Of a stretch of 64,000 nucleotides of DNA, positions 57,801 through 64,000 are shown piece by piece (position 1 is the stretch's first letter; each line of letters starts with the position of its first letter). Origin of the DNA: Odontocerum albicorne (Eukaryota; Arthropoda; Insecta; Trichoptera; Odontoceridae); contig OX463865.1 in the NCBI GenBank assembly GCA_949825065.1, forward strand, positions 21,375,115-21,439,114, in the 5' to 3' direction. Below the pieces are notes generated by a model. That model saw only the letters and a list, made by a program, of their open reading frames with translations, did not search any database and was not told where the DNA came from. A program made the translations under genes and the position numbers.

Positions 57801-57866
57801 AAACATCAGAGATATCATATACTAGAGAAAACATCAGAGAGATATCATACGAGTATACTAGAGAAA
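57801..57866. repeat. Two-copy repeat, one copy with a cgagta insertion
   Basis: aaacatcagagatatcatat actagag is followed by aaacatcagagagatatcat with acgagta before tactagag. A third, dispersed match without the insertion is at 5808-5830. Confidence 0.9.
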
Positions 57867-58464
57867 AGATAAAATATAGCTTTTTATTTATTGATTCATT
57901 TATTTATGTGTATATACTGATCGTAGATTTTCACTTATCTTCAAAAGCACGTACACTTTTGATGTAATGAATGAAATACGTAATTTACAATGCTTATTTG
58001 GCTTCTCCATTCGGGTTATCAAATACTCGTAAATCGTACGTTAGTTAATGACCTTTGCCATCTGAAATTAAATGCAATCTTGGTCTGTGTATTAAGATCG
58101 AATATTTTCTATCGCAAAATAATATAAAACATTATTTCTTCATACAGAACACCCTCAACGTGTTCAACATTAAAGTAAACGAGCAACAGTTATTACGGCC
58201 GACAAAGACCGAGATTATATACTGGCGCGATCATCGTCAGCAGACCCGATCGTAAATCTCGCATATCAGTCGGTAGTCTGACGTGGTATGGCTCTTGTGC
58301 ACCAGTTTGTTACGAGTTATGGTCCACTCTTGCGTCAGTCTGGACCAATGTTCCTGGAATGTACGGGACGACCATTTTGAAAACCCCGCGGAAACCACTT
58401 GTTTTTTTTAAATAGATTTATTTTTTCTAACCAATCCATTAGAATTTTTATCCTCAGTTACGAT

Positions 58465-58545
58465 CTCCGTGGCCTAGTTGGTAAGACGTTTGACTTCCAC
58501 ACCGAGGTTCGGGCTCAACTCCTGATGGTACCCAATGGGAATTAC
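58465..58545 (+). mobile_element. SINE-1 head only
   Basis: ctccgtggcctagttggtaa with gacgtttgacttcc, then gaggttcgggctcaactcct. The body is absent. Confidence 0.75.
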
Positions 58546-58659
58546 TATTTCCTAAGCATGAGTAACATCAAATCCAATGCTGTTATAAAATATATTGTTT
58601 TATTTTTCTGCATACTATTTGAGATACAGTTATATTGTAATTTTGCTTCTAGAACGTTT

Positions 58660-58772
58660 TCCGTAGGCGTCTAGTTGGTAAGACGGCTGTTTTCTAACCT
58701 GGGTTTGATTCCCGTTAAATTTTTATGTCAATAAACCTTTTAGGTTGTACTGGTTATGACTTGAATGTAATA
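58660..58772 (+). mobile_element. SINE-1 copy with internal deletion
   Basis: Head gtctagttggtaagacggct, B-box gggtttgattcccgtt, then directly the distal tail taggttgtactggttatgac with tgaatgtaatac. Confidence 0.75.
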
Positions 58773-58774
58773 CG

Positions 58775-59690
58775 CTACACATAAAGGGATCCCAGTATCT
58801 TAAAGGAATACATCCGGTAACAATACTCGCACGTGCCGAGCACGTGTGCCATTGTTGCCTTTTTACATGCGGTAGTGCTGCCAACAGGTGTAACGACGAA
58901 CTGCGTGTTGCGAACCTACCCCAACTTCTCGCACACTGTTCATGGTTTGTTCTCGGAGTATCGGCCTGATTAAAGGACGCCTTCCTCCTTCATCAAATAT
59001 TGTGAAACGGACTTGGGTTATTTAGTTTGAATATTTTGGGTGGTGGAGAAAACAACGGTTGTAGAGAGGAAATTATAGAATTTTGTACATATATTAATGC
59101 TATAAAATACATATATGTTACATATTAATTTATCTCTATTTTTATAATATATATGTATGCAGAGAGAAAGGATAGATATATATGGTATACACAAACATAA
59201 ATATTTTTAATTATAATATACTACGGAGATGAGGGTGGGGGAATAACGCTGTGACATAACATAAATATTTTAAATAGATAAATATGGGGATATAGATAAA
59301 TATGTTATAGTTGTGCTCTTGGTACGATTTGACGCCTACCTTTGCTGATTGGGGGACGAGGGGTGGTTCTAAGAATTGATTTCGGCCTGGAGTGAACTAA
59401 ATTCATGTTCGCGTCGTAGTCTGTGAGTGAACTTTAGGAGATCGGTCCTTATCGGAAGAGATGATGATGATTTGTTGATAAATAATAAAACAAGTTAGAT
59501 CGCAATGCGGAAAGAGAGTCCAATTTTATTAGTAACGTAGGTATTTATATATTTTAAGAATGTGCGCGGGAATGCGCTCGCGATATGCCTTCGTCTCGTT
59601 TCTGCGAATGCAAAACGATTAATTGTTGTATGTAGGTATCATTCAAATACGGAACCGTGGTGCGTTCTCTCTCTAGTATGGAATGCGGTC
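58775..59690. other. Stretch without recognised gene
   Basis: The segment 58800-59010 has higher GC and may be a degraded LINE piece, but no motif is firm. The remainder is (TA)-rich. Confidence 0.4.
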
Positions 59691-60095
59691 CGCTCGGCTA
59701 TGGGTTGAATGGCCGGCGTGTGACCTTCGGACTTGTTTACTTAGATTTATCGAGGAATGCGAAGGTCATTTCATCGGTCATTGACCGTATGTATGAACGC
59801 CGAGTGGGCGACCGCCACAGAACTAATCAGATGGTTTGGGCGGCTCCGGAGTGATCTATAGAGCCTCTCGGCCAGAAAGATCGCGTATTCTCGGATGGTG
59901 GGGAGATACGAGTATGTGTCTTTGTGGAGCCGTTTATTGCTAACAAAGTACGCCGCATCCATAATGGTGCGCGTAGCTTTGGCAAAACCTAGAGTTTGCG
60001 CATGTGGGTTTCGGCCGAGTGGCCTCAGATCGGAATAGCGTACGTCATCTCAGGACGCATGATGGTCTTGTACAAGTTCAACTTGTTACGAGGGA
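59690..60095 (-). mobile_element. Jockey-like LINE fragment, frameshifted
   Basis: Read on the minus strand, pieces in more than one frame give NKLNLYKTIMRPEMTYAIPI, then YFVSNKRLHKDTY, then TIREYAIFLAERLYRSLRSR. These match the order LYKTxIRPxxTYAxPxW ... NRxLHxDLxxPTIREF of jockey/R1-type RT C-termini. At least two frameshifts and stops are present. It abuts a LINE-A tail at 60095. Confidence 0.75.
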
Positions 60096-60480
60096 CTTCT
60101 CATACTTCTCATACAGCGACCTTCTACAATTAATCTGACTTTTTAGATTTCCTTCTTCCAAAATATATTCACTTTATACAACAGTAATTTCCCTGGTCTT
60201 CATATACCACACCTTCCTTTTACATTTCTATTGAATATTTGTTTTATTTGTCTTTCTTCAAACCATCTCAAAGTGATCTTCTTCATTGGCTTAATAAATC
60301 AGCATTGAGTTCACATTCATCACTAAATACGAGTACTTCATTCCGTATTCTATCATATACTCGTATTGTCACCCAGTGTACTCTTCTCAGTGCACACATT
60401 TCTATAGCATTTATTCGGCTCATTTCTGTATTTTTCCTCATCTATGTTTCACTGCCAAATATGGTACTAAAAGATATATT
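60095..60480 (-). mobile_element. LINE-A 3' region carrying two TACGAGTA-type insertions
   Basis: Aligned with 41435-41815, it has cattcatcactaaaTACGAG before cttcattccg and catatactcgta before ttgtcaccca. Each is 6 bp longer than its counterpart at the same place. Otherwise it is an ordinary broken LINE-A tail. Confidence 0.72.
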
Positions 60481-60734
60481 ATTTTATAGTATGTGTTCAA
60501 TAAAACATATTATTTTTTAAAGCTAGTACCTTTGTGCAACTTAACAAATATAGGTTTAATTGATAGCAACGTAGTATATTATATACGAGTATATCCTGAA
60601 ATTACGCATTTACTTCAAGGCAATGGAAAAGAAAATATTTTTTTAGAGAAAAGCTCTGTGCTCATCTCAATTATAAAGTTCTGTGCTCATCTCATCCTCC
60701 CAAATGAGATATACTTCCATCAATACAAAGCGAG

Positions 60735-60812
60735 CTGGGCCACGAGGACATAAAATGTTTTTCGGGGCACGAGAACATCGAAGGCTTTTCAGCCCACGCC
60801 CTTAAACCAGCC
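60735..60812 (-). repeat. Rep-G fragment
   Basis: Complement of the 5' block: ggcacgagaacatcgaaggc, ttttcagcccacgccctt. Confidence 0.55.
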
Positions 60813-61605
60813 CACATTAAATCTTAATTTTTCTTAGATACTAATACATAGTACAAATTTATTTCTCCTGTCTTCAAGTCTACTTTATCTACTCGATCGG
60901 TTAGTGTAAATTTTAAATAAGTTTATTTGTAAGAAAATAAATAAATGGACGGGGAACAAAACGATCAGATTTATTCCTGGCAAAACAGTTTTAATTATTT
61001 AAGGAGTCGAGACTTTCCCCGCAATACTCGTAGACCGATTGGGCTGAATTCTTTATGAGTTCGTGAAGAGGGTCCGACTTGAACACCTGGAAATGATCCT
61101 TCAAGATTCCAGCTTACTATGTATAGTATGTGTATCGTTCCAGTGCCATTTCTGGAATGCTCAATCTCTCGGGAGATCGATTCGAGATGTAGTACAAACG
61201 TAACATTGTTAGCTAAATATTTATTTATTAGTAATGAGCCCTTCATCGTGTTCGAATTGGTGATTTATAAATGTTATAAGATCGCACCGATAGTCAACGG
61301 GGCGGCGAGTTTAGAACGTAACCAACGATTATAATCGAGCCTCCGGGCTTGAAAACATTCAAGTATGCATGTAAATTATGATACAATAAGGTTTTATATT
61401 ATATTTTTTTGCTCTTAGCTCTATTTTCTATAAAACAAAGTCAATGGGGCACTAAAACATATCGTGGGCTCAATACTAAATCTAGGTTACTCGAAATTTG
61501 GCGGTTTTGAGTTATTTACACGAATGGATTGCTCATCGAAGGGGCTTTCCAATGCTATAAATAGGTGTGTTAAAATATTACTTCTCAACTGAGTTATTTA
61601 GCATT

Positions 61606-61945
61606 TTCATAATTAGGTAAGTCGTAAACGTGGAAACAGAAGAATGCTTAAAGTAGATATCTGAAGTTCATATACCTAACTTACATCTTACGATCTATTG
61701 AAACCTCCTTTATTAGTTTCATAATTAGGTAAGTCGTAAACGTGGAAACAAAAGAATGCTTAAAGTAGATATCTGAAGTTCATATACCTAACTTACATCT
61801 TACGATCTATTGAAACCTCCTTTATTAGTTTCATAATTAGGTAAGTCGTAAACGTGGAAACAAAAGAATGCTTAAAGTAGATATCTGAAGTTCATATACC
61901 TAACTTACATCTTACGATCTATTGAAACCTCCTTTATTAGTTTCA
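61606..61945. repeat. 112-bp tandem array, three copies
   Basis: ttcataattaggtaagtcgt ... ttgaaacctcctttattagt starts at 61606, 61718 and 61830. One G/A difference, so recent. Each unit contains an inverted pair, aggtaagt ... acttacat. Confidence 0.95.
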
Positions 61946-62129
61946 TAAAAAAAATAAGCGCGATACCTCATCATTAAAGAGGATTTACCAGACAAAACTA
62001 TCGGACCTCGAAACTAAGAACGCCATTTTCTCAGTTTCTCAAAATTTTGAGTTACCTAGTTATAGTATTGAGTCCACGATATATACTCGAACTGAATATG
62101 TTTACAACATAATTCTAGTACTAACTTTG

Positions 62130-62500
62130 ATGTAACGAAGTGAATTGTGGATTTGGCAAAGTTAAATAGCAAAGAAACAATAAATGCTATGTATAAATGC
62201 GTGCATTGAGGAGAATCCGTGGAGTGGAGGGACAATATATAGCAGTATAGGAAATGAGGGGATTAAAGATGAATGTGAACTTAAAACGACCTGAATTAAT
62301 AAAATATGAAAACGTTAATCGAGAAAAGGTAGAATTACGACTAGATAGTTGAGAAATTTGAACTGAGGGAAAAGTAAGATATGGGATAAATAGGATAGCG
62401 TGTATTACGATACATACTCGTATATATTAATGTGTATGACGTGAGAGCAGTGTGCATGGATATAAAGTCGTGAAGATCTTTTCTCTCTGCCTCAATCGCA
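62130..62500 (+). mobile_element. Very degraded LINE-A-like segment
   Basis: The order is retained but heavily mutated: a YGSE-W-like start, atgcgtgcattgaggagaat (M-R-ALRRI-like), gatgaatgtgaacttaaa, and a final ctctgcctcaatcgcaacat. It is identified mainly by order and position. Confidence 0.45.
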
Positions 62501-63175
62501 ACATAGTGTTATGTGTTTTGTTTAGTTGAATTTCAACGTGATTGGTTGAAATTTGTTTTTATGTGGTAACCGTTTAGTTTATTTTATTTTAACGTTTTAG
62601 GTCAAATTTTATCTGTGGAACGGTCAATTCATATCAATTCTCATTTTAATTGTAGATATTTGCTCAGTAGTATAAAATTAAACCGGTTATTTCTATCTCT
62701 CCTATTCAGAGTGAGCTATCGAAGCAGTCCGTGCTTGTTTATTGCACAAAATCGATACCAGCCCACCCCGCCCTCGCCCTCGCCCCGCCCCAGTACACCG
62801 ATACAACCCTAAAGTGTATGACCTTTCTTGAAATAGAACCGGCTGTTTGTTTTCCTATTTCCGTTCTCCCTGCAAACTCTGGCACGTTATATTTTCCGAA
62901 GCGTTTCTTTATTTCTCTTTGACAAGCTTGTCGTATTCCAAAACTATAAAAAAATTAATACCATATTATGCCTAACATACTCGTACTAGTGTGATATGCT
63001 ATTTTAATACGGTGGTATTTTAGTACCAGCTTTGAGTTGAACGTGAACGTTTTTATGGAGTGAAACGTAAACGTGAAAACAGTACAGCATGGACTTAGAA
63101 CAATACTTAGACTTAGAACAATGACAATTTATTACAGAATATGGATTGAAATTATTAGGTATGAATATTTTAAGT
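62500..63175. other. Stretch without recognised gene
   Basis: Contains a C-rich run of ccctcgccctcgccccgccc near 62770 and a TACTCGTA at 62978. No coding sequence seen. Confidence 0.45.
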
Positions 63176-63370
63176 TGTCATCGTCGCTGGGCCTCGTAGT
63201 CGAGGATCCCCTTTGACTCGCCATTCCAACGTCAATTCACTTTGAAGACGAAGCTGTGTTCTTTTTCCTTTGAGTGAGTGACCCGTTGTACATCAGCAAA
63301 CACTCCAGTCTCACCGCTGTACTGGATCCGATGGCACACTGAAGTGAAACGATCAGAGCACATTGCCATG
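63175..63370 (-). repeat. Rep-H copy
   Basis: ctgggcctcgtagtcgagga, gccattccaacgtcaattca, gagtgagtgacccgttgtac match Rep-H in reverse, with only one copy of the unit that is duplicated at 46661. Confidence 0.72.
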
Positions 63371-63534
63371 TTTTTTTGAAAGAAAATATATGACTGAAGT
63401 CATAGGTATCCTTGTGCCCCCGAATACTATGCGGAATAAAGGCCTGTGTCATTCGAGGGTAGTAGCACAGCGTGGGGTTCGAATCGGTGACCTTCCGCAT
63501 GGGAGTTCTGTGCGATACTGCGCGGCCATGCATC

Positions 63535-63700
63535 TCAATGTGTTGAGTAAGAGGAAAAAGATCACTCTGAGATGGTTTGGGCACGTTGAACGAATGAATG
63601 AAGAAAGTATAGGTGAACGACGTGTGTTACGATATGATAGTTTAGCACTCTGTCCTCTGCTACCTAAACAGGAAAACGGCGTGATGGTATGTATGTATAT
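63535..63700 (+). mobile_element. LINE-A 3' end with internal deletion
   Basis: It encodes LSKRKKITLRWFGHVERMNE, the cleanest RWFGHVERMN block here, then jumps to the final ctctgtcctctgctacctaa and gatggtatgtatgtatat tail. Most of the middle is missing. Confidence 0.75.
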
Positions 63701-64000
63701 ATGTGCCTACATATTGAAATGCTGTATTTATTTAAAGGCATGTCGGGTCGATTTTATGACCAAAAATAAGATTTTACCTGGACCTACGAGACTAGCAATA
63801 ATTGTGATAAAAAATGGCAATTGATCGAAGACAGAGAGAACAGATCTCCTCTTCATTATATAAAGATGGTTTGAATGTTTCTCTAAAGATGGTTCGCTTG
63901 TTTCTCTAAATTACCAGTGGCTTATTTTCACTTTTCCACATTTAAATTGTCACCACGATACGAATGTGATATTGCAATAACTTATCGACTTTTCCCCGCA

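Overview
The window is AT-rich, coding-poor DNA that looks like insect nuclear genome. Support for this comes from one short exon of a conserved RNA-binding protein gene, many decayed non-LTR retrotransposon tails of arthropod type, tRNA-derived SINEs, Tc1/mariner-type elements, palindromic MITEs and more than ten tandem arrays. The insect order cannot be settled by reading alone. Nothing here is prokaryotic or viral.

Only one host coding feature is convincing: an 86-nt exon at 53516-53601 on the + strand. It encodes part of the second RRM of an hnRNP L / Drosophila smooth homologue. No flanking exon was seen, so most of the window probably lies in very large introns of that gene or in neighbouring intergenic DNA. 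The exon is followed at once by ATATCCTTT, the signature of a U12-type (minor spliceosome) AT-AC intron.

Mobile elements form layers. There are at least six LINE families, mostly 3' ends: LINE-A with an RWFGHV-type tail, LINE-B with a TARRTNA-type tail, LINE-C, LINE-D, LINE-E (jockey/CR1-like, with a 260-codon open frame at 4761-5543) and LINE-F. A jockey-like fragment lies near 59.7-60.1 kb. SINE-1 shares its 3' tail with LINE-E, so LINE-E is the likely source of its retrotransposition machinery. DNA transposons are a near-complete but dead DD41D mariner at 35837-37111, a Tc1-like DD34E element at 38735-39980, and an internally deleted relative at 20628-21331 that sits inside a SINE-1 copy. 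MITE families include one whose core resembles a hammerhead ribozyme.

By region: 0-5.5 kb has SINE, MITE-1, Rep-G, a short-unit array and LINE-E. 7-14 kb has 62-, 47- and 56-bp arrays, LINE-A/C/D/F pieces and MITE-2. 16-28 kb has LINE-A tails, the Tc1 deletion derivative and the 85-bp array. 30-32 kb has two hairpins in otherwise featureless DNA. 35-40 kb holds the two DNA transposons. 43-44 kb is an 84-bp, 11-copy satellite. 44-52 kb has LINE-B, MITE-3, LINE-F and short arrays. 53.5 kb is the exon. 55-64 kb has LINE tails and a 112-bp triplication.

The most unusual signal is an octamer, TACGAGTA or its complement TACTCGTA, found 34 times by eye where base composition predicts two or three. 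Comparison with sister repeat copies shows that several cases are 6-bp insertions at a TA. This looks like widespread footprints of a TA-targeting element, or an artefact that needs excluding.
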